56,207 bases of DNA from Chromobacterium haemolyticum (GTDB taxonomy: Bacteria; Pseudomonadota; Gammaproteobacteria; Burkholderiales; Chromobacteriaceae). The stretch lies in assembly GCF_002081825.1 (NCBI RefSeq), contig NZ_MUKU01000032.1, forward strand, positions 1-56,207, written 5' to 3'. Made by a program: the position numbers and the translations under genes. Below, one piece after another: positions 36,603-43,984 of this stretch. The notes under the pieces were generated by a model. It was not told the DNA's origin and did not search any database. It saw only the letters and a program-made list of their open reading frames with translations. Within the stretch, counting starts at the first letter, position 1; the number at the start of each line of letters is the position of its first letter.

Positions 36603-38369
36603 ATGATCGACGATGTCGAATGCCTGCAAGAGGCTCCGCAGCAAGTCAGCGTGCTGGTGGTGGACGACGACGACGTCGACCGCGAGCGCATCATCCGCCT
36701 GTTGCACAGAAACGCCTTATGTTCGCAAATCCTGGAAGCGGACTCCAAGGCCAGCGCCTTGAGCCTGCTGGGCCGAGAGCTATTTGATTTCGTTTTTCTG
36801 GATTTCAAACTGGACGACGGCGACGGCCGCGAACTGGTGCCGTCCATCCAGCAACGCAACCAATCCTGTCTGATCGTGGCGGTCACCGGCACCGGCAATG
36901 AGCGAATCGCCGCCGAGGCCATCAAACTGGGCGTATACGAATACTTACCCAAGTTCGAGCTGACCGAGGACCGGTTGCGCCAAACCATCAGCGACGGCGT
37001 GCGGGTGGCGGCAATGCAGGCCAAGCTGCGTGAAACCGAACAGCTATTACAACACCGCAGCCTGTACGATTCGCTGACCGACTTGCCCAACCGCAACCTG
37101 TTTCTCGATCGCCTGGACCAGTTGTGCGCATTGCACGCTCGCAATCAGCTGCCGTTTGCCGTGTTGATGATAGATCTGGACCGTTTCAAGGAGGTCAACG
37201 ATAAACTGGGCCACCAGGCGGGCGATTTGGTGTTGCGGGAAGTCGGCGCGCGCTTCGCCAGCCTGCTGCGAGGCTCGGATACCATTGCGCGCCTGGGCGG
37301 CGACGAATTCGCCGCCTTGCTTCTGGAGGTGGATGGCGCGGAGTGCGCGTTGGCCTTGGCAGAGAAAGTGGGGCATACGCTGGACGCGCCGATTCTGGTG
37401 GGCGAACACGCCTTGTCGATAGGCGCCTCCTTCGGCGTGGCCATGTGCCCGCAGCATGGCTGCGATCCCGCCCAGCTGTTGTCCTGCGCTGATATCGCAA
37501 TGTACCAGGCAAAAAGCAACCTCGGCTCCGTTGCCTTGTACGCGGGCGAAAACGACAAACCCTGGCCCAAGTCGGGACAAACCACTCAGGCCTTGATTAC
37601 CCAGCTAACCCGAGCGATCCAGCACGAGGAACTGGAAATGCATTACCAGCCAAAAGTCCGGCTGGACACCGAGGAAGTAGTCGGCTTCGAAGCCCTTGTC
37701 CGATGGAACAGCCCTGCACAGGGCCAGGTGAATCCCGATGATTTCATGCCCACGCTGGAGTCTTGCAATCTCTTGAGTCGTTTTACATACCTGACGCTGG
37801 AGCTGGTGCTGTCCCAGCAACAGCTCTGGATCAGGCAGTTGCAGGAACCATTCAAGATTGCGGTGAACATTTCTGCGAGGATGCTGGAAGATGGTCGCTT
37901 CGTCGAAGAAGTGATGACGCGGTTGGCCGGTTACAAGATTCCCCCCAAGCTACTGGTGTTGGAATTGACGGAAACCGCTCTAGTCATCAACCCGGTCAAG
38001 GCCAAGCAAATGATTGAGCAATTGCACGCCAGGGGCGTGTCCCTGTCTATAGACGACTTTGGCGCGGGCTTCACGTCCTTTACCTACCTGAAAAACTGCC
38101 CAATCACCGAAATCAAACTGGACAAGGCTTTTGCGCAGGAATTGGAGCCAGGCTCCTTCAACGCTTCACTGATACAGTGCATGGCGGTGTTTTGTCAGAG
38201 TCGTTCTATCGACTTTATTGTTGAAGGCGTGGAGCGCAAGAAGTATTGGCCAGTTTTGATGCAGCTAGGCTGCTATCTGGGTCAGGGCTACAGCATCGCC
38301 AAGCCCATGCCTGCATCTAAGGTATTGCCATGGTGGAAGATGTGGGAGCAAGGCAAGCGACGGGGGTGA
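36603..38369 (+). CDS. REC-GGDEF-EAL cyclic-di-GMP protein
   Basis: This 588-residue response regulator has an N-terminal receiver (about 15-125, Asp in FLDFKLDDGDG), a GGDEF domain (about 150-310) and an EAL domain (about 330-575). The GGDEF motif is intact (RLGGDEFAAL). The EAL side keeps FEALVRW, VNIS, ELTET, DDFGAGF, KLDKAF and EGVE, so both diguanylate cyclase and phosphodiesterase activities are possible. It is five bases after the receiver gene and closes a three-gene phosphorelay. The attL site of the prophage lies 19 bases past its stop, so this gene is the chromosomal left flank. Confidence 0.93.
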   Translation: MIDDVECLQEAPQQVSVLVVDDDDVDRERIIRLLHRNALCSQILEADSKASALSLLGRELFDFVFLDFKLDDGDGRELVPSIQQRNQSCLIVAVTGTGNERIAAEAIKLGVYEYLPKFELTEDRLRQTISDGVRVAAMQAKLRETEQLLQHRSLYDSLTDLPNRNLFLDRLDQLCALHARNQLPFAVLMIDLDRFKEVNDKLGHQAGDLVLREVGARFASLLRGSDTIARLGGDEFAALLLEVDGAECALALAEKVGHTLDAPILVGEHALSIGASFGVAMCPQHGCDPAQLLSCADIAMYQAKSNLGSVALYAGENDKPWPKSGQTTQALITQLTRAIQHEELEMHYQPKVRLDTEEVVGFEALVRWNSPAQGQVNPDDFMPTLESCNLLSRFTYLTLELVLSQQQLWIRQLQEPFKIAVNISARMLEDGRFVEEVMTRLAGYKIPPKLLVLELTETALVINPVKAKQMIEQLHARGVSLSIDDFGAGFTSFTYLKNCPITEIKLDKAFAQELEPGSFNASLIQCMAVFCQSRSIDFIVEGVERKKYWPVLMQLGCYLGQGYSIAKPMPASKVLPWWKMWEQGKRRG

Positions 38370-38382
38370 TATCGCGCCGCTT

Positions 38383-38772
38383 TCAAATATTCGCATAATG
38401 GGCAGTTAAGTCTAATCCTTTGTCATGTTTACCTATTGTAGAGGCTTCTGAATTTTGCCCTGCGCCTAGCATCGTAATCGCTAGGAACAAAGCGGCAACG
38501 TTGCGCGAATGCCGCAAAAAAATGCTCTTGATGTACTCTTTTGCTACGGGGTCTTTCGTGTATTCATAGTCTAAACAAGCCTTTACCTCTCTTGCGTCAA
38601 GTCCGAGTATGTCAGCTATGACATATCCCGCTACTGGCGGTGCCTGTCTTCTTCCTCCCATGATGTCACTCATCTTTTTTACGTCGATTAGCAGCAATTT
38701 TGCAACAGCATAATCACTCGTAAGCCCTTCTTTTTGCTTAATTTCTTCTACGTAGTCTTTGAATGTTTTCAT
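38383..38772 (-). CDS. Putative phage repressor (DUF3693-like)
   Basis: This 129-residue protein is transcribed opposite to the structural genes. The N-terminal half (KTFKDYVEEIKQKEGLTSDYAVAKLLLIDVKKMSDIMGGRRQAPP) reads as a helix-turn-helix of the type found in phage repressors and DUF3693 proteins. The C-terminal part has a hydrophobic stretch (NVAALFLAITMLGAG). The gap upstream holds two matching palindromes, so repression of both promoters is likely. The last residues (AHYANI) are encoded by the attL site. The stop comes from chromosomal sequence, so the C-terminus may differ in the circular phage. Confidence 0.72.
   Translation of the reverse strand: MKTFKDYVEEIKQKEGLTSDYAVAKLLLIDVKKMSDIMGGRRQAPPVAGYVIADILGLDAREVKACLDYEYTKDPVAKEYIKSIFLRHSRNVAALFLAITMLGAGQNSEASTIGKHDKGLDLTAHYANI
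38388..38416. other. attL: degenerate dif-like site
   Basis: A TATTCGCATAA arm (XerC type) is followed by a seven-base centre, TGGGCAG, and a degenerate XerD-type arm, TTAAGTCTAAT, that matches the right-hand site at nine of eleven positions. The unusual centre marks phage-derived sequence. Confidence 0.75.
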
Positions 38773-38796
38773 TCGAACAATCCTTAATTATTTGCC

Positions 38797-38851
38797 ATAT
38801 CCCCAACTAGGGGTTAGCCTTCTGTTCAGACTATCCCCTGTGTGGGGTTAG
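38797..38851. promoter_or_regulatory. Two repressor operators in divergent phage promoter
   Basis: TATCCCC-AACTA-GGGGTTAG (38798-38817) and CTATCCCC-TGTGT-GGGGTTAG (38831-38851) are two copies of one interrupted palindrome with centres 34 bp apart. A TTGACA box follows at 38860. They lie between the leftward repressor gene and the rightward ssDNA-binding gene, so the repressor is the likely ligand. Confidence 0.7.
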
Positions 38852-38930
38852 TTTCGTTCTTGACAGATCATTTTATCAGCGTTGCAGCCCGCCAGCTGCA
38901 CTGATATTCCAACGTGCTAGAGGTTCTCAA

Positions 38931-39245
38931 ATGGCTGAACAACCGACTTCCAAACCTTCTCTCTCGGCAAATATGGCCGTCGTTATTGGCCGTATCAAAG
39001 CCGTCCGCAAGTCCGATGATTTCGTCCACACCGAAGTGATCCAGCCAGCCCCGGATGAATACAGCATGCCGGGGGTCGTAGAGGTTCGCTCCCGCAAGCG
39101 CCTGGGCGACATCGGACAAGATGTTCACATCAAGGTTCAGTGTACTGGCTACTACGGCAAGCCGTTCGATAGTAAAGACAAAGTTACCGGCGAGATTGTT
39201 AAGAAACGTGCTGTCATCAACGTTTTTTCCGCGATTGAAGATTAA
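38931..39245 (+). CDS. Phage single-stranded DNA-binding protein (gV-like)
   Basis: This 104-residue protein has the size, position and character of the inovirus ssDNA-binding protein that coats the plus strand before packaging. A beta-rich core is evident (VEVRSRKRLGDIGQDVHIKVQCTGYYGK, KRAVINVFSAIED). It is the first gene rightward of the operator region, with AGAGG before the ATG. No membrane segment is present, in line with a cytoplasmic role. Confidence 0.82.
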   Translation: MAEQPTSKPSLSANMAVVIGRIKAVRKSDDFVHTEVIQPAPDEYSMPGVVEVRSRKRLGDIGQDVHIKVQCTGYYGKPFDSKDKVTGEIVKKRAVINVFSAIED

Positions 39246-39307
39246 CCCCCGGTCTGCGCATTGGCTACGTGTGCGGACCTTTTCCATTTGTAGCCATGGA
39301 GATTGAA

Positions 39308-39508
39308 ATGAAACATATGAATGTTGCCCGCAAGTTCGCCCTGGGTCTGTTCGCAATGGCTGCTGCTGCATCGGCCAACGCTGCTGTCTCTGAGGAGATT
39401 ACCAAGGCCATCAAGGATTCCGGCGCTGACGCCGCTATCGTCGGTGGCTTGGTGCTCGTTGTGATGGTTGGCATTGCCGGCTTCAAATGGCTGCGTAAGG
39501 CGGTGTGA
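39308..39508 (+). CDS. Major coat protein (gVIII-like)
   Basis: This is a 66-residue prepilin-like coat protein. It has a signal peptide ending ASANA at residue 25 and a mature part of about 41 residues. The mature part has an acidic N-terminus (AVSEEITKAIKDSGAD), a hydrophobic middle (AAIVGGLVLVVMVGIAG) and a basic end (FKWLRKAV). This charge pattern is the standard for filamentous phage major coats. The ATG at 39308 with GGAG upstream gives the right signal peptide. Confidence 0.92.
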   Translation: MKHMNVARKFALGLFAMAAAASANAAVSEEITKAIKDSGADAAIVGGLVLVVMVGIAGFKWLRKAV

Positions 39509-39822
39509 TGGGCTTCGCTGTCGGCTATGCCTGCTATTCGGATCAGGCGTCGGCAGCGGACGCGCTTTACACGTCTACTGCTCCGCGCATTACTGAGACT
39601 GGCTATCAGGCTTTTGAGAAGAGCGGGCATAGCTGGCAGCTAAATAACTACCGTAACAGCCCCGATGGGGCTGTTTTAGTTTCTAGCTCGCTTGTTGTGC
39701 CTAAATTTGCTGAATGTGATCCTCAGCAGCTTATTTTTGACGGCGTCTCATTAGGTTGGCTGGTTTTGACGCCGGCAATTATTGTATGGGGCATTCTTGT
39801 TTTAAAAAGGGCGCTGACATGA
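39508..39822 (+). CDS. Small phage protein with C-terminal membrane segment
   Basis: This 104-residue protein is translationally coupled to the major coat gene (TGATG at 39506-39510). A predicted membrane helix lies near the C-terminus (LGWLVLTPAIIVWGILVLKRAL), preceded by about 75 polar residues. The N-terminus (MGFAVGYACYSDQASAADA) may be a weak signal peptide. Its place between the major coat and the adsorption protein suggests a minor virion or assembly protein. I do not recognise the family. Confidence 0.75.
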   Translation: MGFAVGYACYSDQASAADALYTSTAPRITETGYQAFEKSGHSWQLNNYRNSPDGAVLVSSSLVVPKFAECDPQQLIFDGVSLGWLVLTPAIIVWGILVLKRALT

Positions 39823-39881
39823 TTTATTTTGCCGCTGGTTTCATTTCTATTTTGTTTGTAGGAATGGTGCTATTCAAATGA
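39819..39881 (+). CDS. 20-residue membrane peptide (gVII/gIX-like candidate)
   Basis: A short frame from ATG to TGA gives MIYFAAGFISILFVGMVLFK, almost entirely one hydrophobic helix with a terminal Lys. It overlaps the preceding stop and the next start by four bases each (ATGA at both ends), which is strong evidence for translation despite its size. Inoviruses such as M13 have similarly tiny tip proteins gVII (33 residues) and gIX (32 residues); equivalence is inferred from size and position. Confidence 0.7.
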   Translation: MIYFAAGFISILFVGMVLFK

Positions 39882-41233
39882 ATATAATGCGCCTGTTTCT
39901 ATATTTTCTAGTGGGCGTCATGATTTCGGCGGCGGCTAGTTTTTCTTTTGCGGGAAGCTATAGAGTTGGCACCTATTATCGTTACGGTGATTCAATTACT
40001 CGCAAAGTGACATCCGCTTCTGACGCTCAAAAGCTATCTGATACCGTAATGAAGGTTGCTTTAGACGATGCTAAAAATGCGCGGGTGACTACGCAAATTG
40101 CTGTCAATATGGAGTCCAATCTAGTCCAGTCACGCATTCTTGATCAAATACCTATTCCCGCCGCTGCGGCTGCTGCTGCGGCTGCTTCAGCGCTTAAAAA
40201 GGGCCGCATTAATCCAGGTGCCATTGTTGCCAATCTTTTGGCTGATTATGCTGTTCAAAAAGGTTGGGAGATGATGAAAGATGCTCAATGTGAAATGAAG
40301 GCTGGCGGATGCTGGAATGCGCCTGCAAGCGGCATTAATGAGTCTAATGCTTCTGATTGTGATATGTATTCACTCGCTTGGGGTCAAAAGGGTACTTTTA
40401 TAGTACATATTCCAGGTTGGGTTTGTATTCAAACTACGGGCGGCGGTCCTTCTTTTAATCCTGATAAATGTTTCTACAGAAACAACATTCCTGTCGGTGG
40501 CGGAGAGTATGCGGGTTATTACTGGTGCAGAGAAACGACGCCGGTCAAATATGCTCAGAGTTCGCCCGCCACTCAAAATGATATCGACAATTTGGCAAAA
40601 GACTATTACTACAACTATACGCAACCTCTTTTTGAAGGCTTTATGAAAGAGGGGACTATTTTTGAATTGGATGACAATACGCCTGTAACGACTTCTGGTG
40701 ATCCTGTTACCGGTCCAAAGTCTGTTTCTGCATCGGGCACTAAAAAAAACGCTGACGGTACAGAATCGCAATGGCAAACAGAGACTCAGACCACTTATAC
40801 CCCCAAAGGCGATGGCAAGGCCGGCGGTGAAATCAAAATTGGAAAAACGACTACGACAACGACAACAACAAATACGTGTACGGGTGCAGGCTCTTGCACA
40901 ACTAATTCGAATACGACAACAACAAAGCCGCCTGAGGAACAAAAAACAGATTGTGACAAGCATCCCAATTCTATTGGTTGCTCGGAATATGGTGATCCTC
41001 CGACAATTACTATTCCGGAATCCACACAAAATGTCACATTTGAATGGAATCCCTTTTCACTTCCTGCCACATGTCCGCCTGATTATGTTTTTACGCTATC
41101 GAATGGGATGACGTACCATTATTCTTTTGAGTGGTTTTGTCGATTTGCTTCGGCTATGAAGACGGTCATTCTTTTGGCTGCATTTGTTGCTGCTTATTAC
41201 ATTTGTTTTGGTGCAAGGAAGGGTGAGTCATGA
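39878..41233 (+). CDS. Minor coat/adsorption protein (gIII-like)
   Basis: This 451-residue protein has an N-terminal signal peptide (about 1-25, cleavage near SFSFA), a large extracytoplasmic part with many paired cysteines, and a low-complexity Thr/Lys/Gly linker (about 290-360 with a run of Thr). A C-terminal membrane anchor follows (VILLAAFVAAYYICFGARKGES). This layout matches the gIII attachment proteins of filamentous phage. The repetitive linker codons ACG/ACA give a polymorphic stretch. It overlaps neighbours on both sides by four bases. Confidence 0.88.
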   Translation: MNIMRLFLYFLVGVMISAAASFSFAGSYRVGTYYRYGDSITRKVTSASDAQKLSDTVMKVALDDAKNARVTTQIAVNMESNLVQSRILDQIPIPAAAAAAAAASALKKGRINPGAIVANLLADYAVQKGWEMMKDAQCEMKAGGCWNAPASGINESNASDCDMYSLAWGQKGTFIVHIPGWVCIQTTGGGPSFNPDKCFYRNNIPVGGGEYAGYYWCRETTPVKYAQSSPATQNDIDNLAKDYYYNYTQPLFEGFMKEGTIFELDDNTPVTTSGDPVTGPKSVSASGTKKNADGTESQWQTETQTTYTPKGDGKAGGEIKIGKTTTTTTTTNTCTGAGSCTTNSNTTTTKPPEEQKTDCDKHPNSIGCSEYGDPPTITIPESTQNVTFEWNPFSLPATCPPDYVFTLSNGMTYHYSFEWFCRFASAMKTVILLAAFVAAYYICFGARKGES

Positions 41234-41505
41234 ATCTTGCAAGCTTTTTAATTTCGATGGTGAAACCGCTTATTGCTCAGATTTTAGTGAGCCTTGGCTT
41301 GTCGATAATTACTTTTGGCGGCATTCAAATGATTTTGACGCAACTAAATGGCTATATTCAAAATAGCTTGAATGGCTTGCCTGTTGTTGTATCAAACTTA
41401 TTTGGCTTGGCCGGTGTAGGTGAAGCGTTAGGTATTATTGTCGGTGCCTTTGCTTTTCGCTTGTCTATGGGTTCGTTTAAGCGCATTGACTTCAAGAGCA
41501 AATAA
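41230..41505 (+). CDS. Minor coat protein, DUF2523/gVI-like
   Basis: This 91-residue hydrophobic protein has two to three predicted membrane segments (IAQILVSLGLSIITFGGIQMIL; VVSNLFGLAGVGEALGIIVGAFAF) and a basic tail. It resembles the DUF2523 family that takes the gVI place in Pseudomonas and Neisseriales inoviruses, helping to cap the virion end with gIII. ATGA overlap with the gIII-like gene. Confidence 0.87.
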   Translation: MNLASFLISMVKPLIAQILVSLGLSIITFGGIQMILTQLNGYIQNSLNGLPVVVSNLFGLAGVGEALGIIVGAFAFRLSMGSFKRIDFKSK

Positions 41506-41507
41506 TT

Positions 41508-42554
41508 ATGTTGACTCTAATTACTGGTGATCCTGGTACGGGCAAATCAGCGTTAGCTGTTTCTATGATGCTTGAAGAGCAGGGCGAGCGTCCTTTGTTT
41601 GTGATGGGTATTTCAGAGCTAAAGATACCGCATGAAGTGGCGCCGCCGGTTGCAGAGTGGACAAAGCTCGTGCCTTTGCCGGAAGACCCTTCAATCCAGC
41701 GTCCTGTTTTTCAATTCCCGCCTAATGCAATCCTTCTAGTCGATGAAGCACAGACCGTATATAGACCGCGTGCGGCTGGTAGCCGCGTTCCTGACCATGT
41801 TGCGGCGATTGAAACTCATCGCCATACCGGCATTGATATTTGGCTGATTACTCAGGGCGTGCATTTAATAGACTCCAATGTCCGTCCGCTTGTGGGTCGA
41901 CATGTCCATATTCGTGCGCTGCCTTTTGGCCGCAAGCTTTATGAGTGGTCCGAGTGTGGAGACCCAAAGAGTAAAACCTCCCGCGATATTGCTGCACGGC
42001 GAAACTACAAATTACCCAAGAAAGTATTTGGTCTTTATAAAAGCGCTAGTCTTCACGTTAAAGTTGATAAGCGAATGCCTACTTATGTTTGGGTTATTGG
42101 ATTTTCTATTGTCATTGCTTTGCTATTGGCCTTTTTTGCGTATCGTTCTATTAATCGAAAGATGCACCAGGGCGAGCAGGCTCAGCCTAGTTTAACGCAG
42201 CCGGATCGGACGCCTGAGGTGGCGACGACGGCGCAGCCGGCGGCGCGTCCTCAGGCGGATGTGACGGCGGTTTCGATTTACGAGGCTGAGCATCCGCGTA
42301 TCGCTGGAAGGCCTGAGACAGCTCCGCTATATGATGCTCAGCGCTCTGTAAAAGCTATGCCTATGGTTGTGGGCTATATCGCCAGCAAAGGGCGCTGTAA
42401 GGCGTTTACACAGCAAGGGACGGTAGTTGCGATGTCGAATGAGCAGTGCTTGTCTGAGATGGAGCAGCCTCGCTATAACCCGTATCTTGATCAACAGGTT
42501 TCGCCGCCACAAACGACAAACATTAAAACTCAACAGATAGAGGTTAAGAAATGA
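41508..42554 (+). CDS. zot: Zot-family phage assembly ATPase (gI-like)
   Basis: This 348-residue inner-membrane ATPase extrudes phage particles. Walker A GDPGTGKSA is at residues 7-15 and Walker B ILLVDEAQ near 83-90. A Zot-type H-R-H-T-G segment follows (ETHRHTGIDIWLITQGVHLID), then one membrane helix (about 196-216, VWVIGFSIVIALLLAFFAY) and a periplasmic tail with a Cys pair (GRCKAF, NEQCLSE). The name refers to family only; no toxin activity is implied. Three bases separate it from the gVI-like gene. Confidence 0.94.
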   Translation: MLTLITGDPGTGKSALAVSMMLEEQGERPLFVMGISELKIPHEVAPPVAEWTKLVPLPEDPSIQRPVFQFPPNAILLVDEAQTVYRPRAAGSRVPDHVAAIETHRHTGIDIWLITQGVHLIDSNVRPLVGRHVHIRALPFGRKLYEWSECGDPKSKTSRDIAARRNYKLPKKVFGLYKSASLHVKVDKRMPTYVWVIGFSIVIALLLAFFAYRSINRKMHQGEQAQPSLTQPDRTPEVATTAQPAARPQADVTAVSIYEAEHPRIAGRPETAPLYDAQRSVKAMPMVVGYIASKGRCKAFTQQGTVVAMSNEQCLSEMEQPRYNPYLDQQVSPPQTTNIKTQQIEVKK

Positions 42555-42634
42555 CTTATTTGTTTTGGTTATTAATGCTAGCTTTTTCAGCGTATGGTCT
42601 AGTTCTTATTTTTAAGTTTTTCCTACGGGGTTAA
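42551..42634 (+). CDS. 27-residue membrane peptide after zot
   Basis: ATG overlaps the zot stop (ATGA) and the frame encodes a 27-residue peptide with a single hydrophobic helix flanked by a few polar residues and ending FKFFLRG. Overlap with zot supports translation. It could be another tip protein or an assembly helper; the function is unknown. Confidence 0.6.
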   Translation: MTYLFWLLMLAFSAYGLVLIFKFFLRG

Positions 42635-42639
42635 CTAAA

Positions 42640-42876
42640 ATGCAAACGATTGAAATTTTTGATATTCTCAAGCTTTGTTTAATTGTTTCTTTTTTTGCCT
42701 TTTTCTCTGGCTTTGGAGTTTCTAGCTTTGCTGGAATGTTATTTAGTTCAAGGCGAATCGAAAAATATTTCGATAGATTAATTAAGCCGCCTTCAAAAGA
42801 TTTAATTGCCAGGGCTTTAAAAATAAGAGTTGCTAAATTACAACGGAGAATAAAAGAATTTGAGAATTCCAATTAA
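42640..42876 (+). CDS. Small membrane protein, unknown
   Basis: This 78-residue product has one N-terminal membrane helix (LCLIVSFFAFFSGFGVSSFAGMLF, about 12-35). A basic amphipathic cytoplasmic tail follows (RRIEKYFDRLIKPP, KIRVAKLQRRIKEFENSN). It lies five bases after the 27-residue frame, ahead of the regulator gene. AT-rich codon use matches the phage block. Function not recognised. Confidence 0.65.
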   Translation: MQTIEIFDILKLCLIVSFFAFFSGFGVSSFAGMLFSSRRIEKYFDRLIKPPSKDLIARALKIRVAKLQRRIKEFENSN

Positions 42877-42885
42877 ATAACTTCC

Positions 42886-42910
42886 ATTATTCGTTACCAT
42901 AACGGATAAT
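42886..42910. promoter_or_regulatory. Extended palindrome upstream of the iteron-bearing gene
   Basis: The core CGTTA-CCA-TAACG (42892-42904) is extended on both sides by ATTAT and ATAAT, giving a 25-bp near-palindrome that ends 26 bases before the ATG. It is the same core as the sites within and after the gene, so autoregulation is likely. Confidence 0.7.
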
Positions 42911-42936
42911 GAATTATCTAAACGGAGTTTACGCAA

Positions 42937-43587
42937 ATGGCTAAAGACATGAATGACAGCGCAACGCTTGAATTGATTCCGACTGCTAAGAAACGTGGCC
43001 GTCCTGCGAGTGGCAAAGCATTAACCAATGCTGAGCGTCAGCGTATATTTAGGCTTTCTAAAAAATTTAAGCATCACTTAGAATTAACTGATGATCAGTG
43101 GGTTAATTTGATTTGTGTCATTGACGCTGCCGCAAGAAGCAGCACGTATTTTAGTTCGAGTAAAGAGACCTTTGAATTAATGAGGCTTGTTTACAATTCT
43201 CGCTTTAATGATGAATTGCCGGCTGAATATTCTAAATCGTTTGATTTTACGTCCGTTACCGTAACGGAAAATCAACTCGTCCAAGAAAGCGTTACCGTAA
43301 CGGAAATTGAGGATGTTGAGGACAAACCCGTTACCGTAACGAAAAAGCCGCGTGTTAAGAAGGCGCTGGCCCAGGTTCAGGCCCAGTCAAAAGAACCCGT
43401 TACCGTAACGGAAATTCCCGATACTACTAAAGCCGTTACTGTAACGAAAAACAATTTTCAGGTGCGCTACGTTCATCCGGATGAACCTATGCTTACCTGG
43501 ACGGGTAGGGGGCGTCAGCCTGTGTGGGTTAAAAACTGGCTTGATGGTGGCGGCCAGATTGACGATTTGTGGGTCCGCCATGACTAA
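42937..43587 (+). CDS. Phage regulator: CopB/RepB-like N-terminus, VTVT repeats, H-NS-like C-terminus
   Basis: This 216-residue protein has three parts. Residues 17-50 (KKRGRPASGKALTNAERQRIFRLSKK) match the basic N-terminus of plasmid and phage replication-regulatory proteins. Residues 105-170 hold five VTVT[E/K] repeats. Residues 174-215 resemble the H-NS DNA-binding domain (RYVHPDEP, TWTGRGRQPVWVKNWL, GGGQIDDLWV). Each VTVT is written as GTTAC-C/T-GTAACG, a palindromic DNA site, so the coding sequence doubles as a site array. An operator lies upstream and a terminator downstream. It probably regulates phage gene expression or replication. The three-part domain reading is mine and needs confirmation. 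Confidence 0.75.
   Translation: MAKDMNDSATLELIPTAKKRGRPASGKALTNAERQRIFRLSKKFKHHLELTDDQWVNLICVIDAAARSSTYFSSSKETFELMRLVYNSRFNDELPAEYSKSFDFTSVTVTENQLVQESVTVTEIEDVEDKPVTVTKKPRVKKALAQVQAQSKEPVTVTEIPDTTKAVTVTKNNFQVRYVHPDEPMLTWTGRGRQPVWVKNWLDGGGQIDDLWVRHD
43254..43446 (+). repeat. Five in-frame CGTTA-N3-TAACG palindromes inside a CDS
   Basis: Copies lie at 43254-43266, 43290-43302, 43329-43341, 43398-43410 and 43434-43446. Four have the centre CCG and the last has CTG. Spacings are 36, 39, 69 and 36 bases, all multiples of three, and every copy is read as Val-Thr-Val-Thr. The palindrome itself is conserved rather than only the amino acids, since each copy uses the same codons GTT-ACC/T-GTA-ACG. Confidence 0.9.
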
Positions 43588-43604
43588 CTTTCAATTCTTC
43601 TTTT

Positions 43605-43617
43605 TGTTACCGTAACG
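43605..43617. repeat. Palindromic site after the regulator gene
   Basis: TGTTACCGTAACG, one arm base changed, lies 18 bases past the stop and upstream of the terminator. Confidence 0.8.
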
Positions 43618-43637
43618 AAAACCCCGCTTCTAAAAAT

Positions 43638-43664
43638 GCCCAGGTGTGCGCCCTGGGCTTTTTT
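43638..43664 (+). terminator. Rho-independent terminator of the phage operon
   Basis: GCCCAGG-TGTGCGC-CCTGGGC is followed by six T. It ends the transcript running from the coat genes through the regulator gene and isolates rep. Confidence 0.9.
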
Positions 43665-43676
43665 GTATCTATTTTC

Positions 43677-43689
43677 CGTTACCGTAACG
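43677..43689. repeat. Palindromic site past the terminator
   Basis: A perfect CGTTACCGTAACG lies 12 bases after the terminator T-run, at the edge of the intergenic region leading to rep. Confidence 0.85.
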
Positions 43690-43984
43690 AAATTCTTTGG
43701 GCCTCTGCCTCTCGCCCCGGCTCTTCTGAAGACCTCTCATAGCTCTCTCACCCGCTCGCTTCCGTAGCCCCGCGAAGCGCCCCTAGGGGCCCCATGCGGG
43801 CGTTTTGTGCCCGCCGTGGGGGTAGGGGGACTAGGCCGCCATCGAGCGGCCGTAGTAGGGCGTCATAATCACTTCACAATGTCACCTAATTGGGGTTATT
43901 CTTACGTTACTCCAAATGAAAAACCCCCAAGTCAGTTGCAGCTGATCTTGGGGGGTGTTGCGAACACGACAGATACAGGCTGCC
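43690..43984. other. Phage intergenic region: candidate origin and packaging signal
   Basis: This is a 295-base non-coding stretch packed with inverted repeats. GCCCCTAGGGGC is at 43779-43790, GCGGGC-N7-GCCCGC at 43796-43814, and GGCCGC-N6-GCGGCC at 43834-43851. A long hairpin lies at 43923-43956 (ACCCCCAAG and TCAG paired with CTGA and CTTGGGGGGT), only 28 bases before rep. Inovirus origins and packaging signals are hairpins in just such a region next to the initiator gene. The individual assignments cannot be made from sequence alone. Confidence 0.65.

Noticed and set aside
41508-42554. Zot gene considered as an enterotoxin
   Set aside because: Family, position and Walker motifs fit the phage assembly ATPase; toxin activity is not indicated by this sequence.
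43254-43446. Regular short palindromes considered as a CRISPR array
   Set aside because: Repeats are only 13 bp, spacers vary from 23 to 56 bases and are coding; the array lies inside an intact gene.
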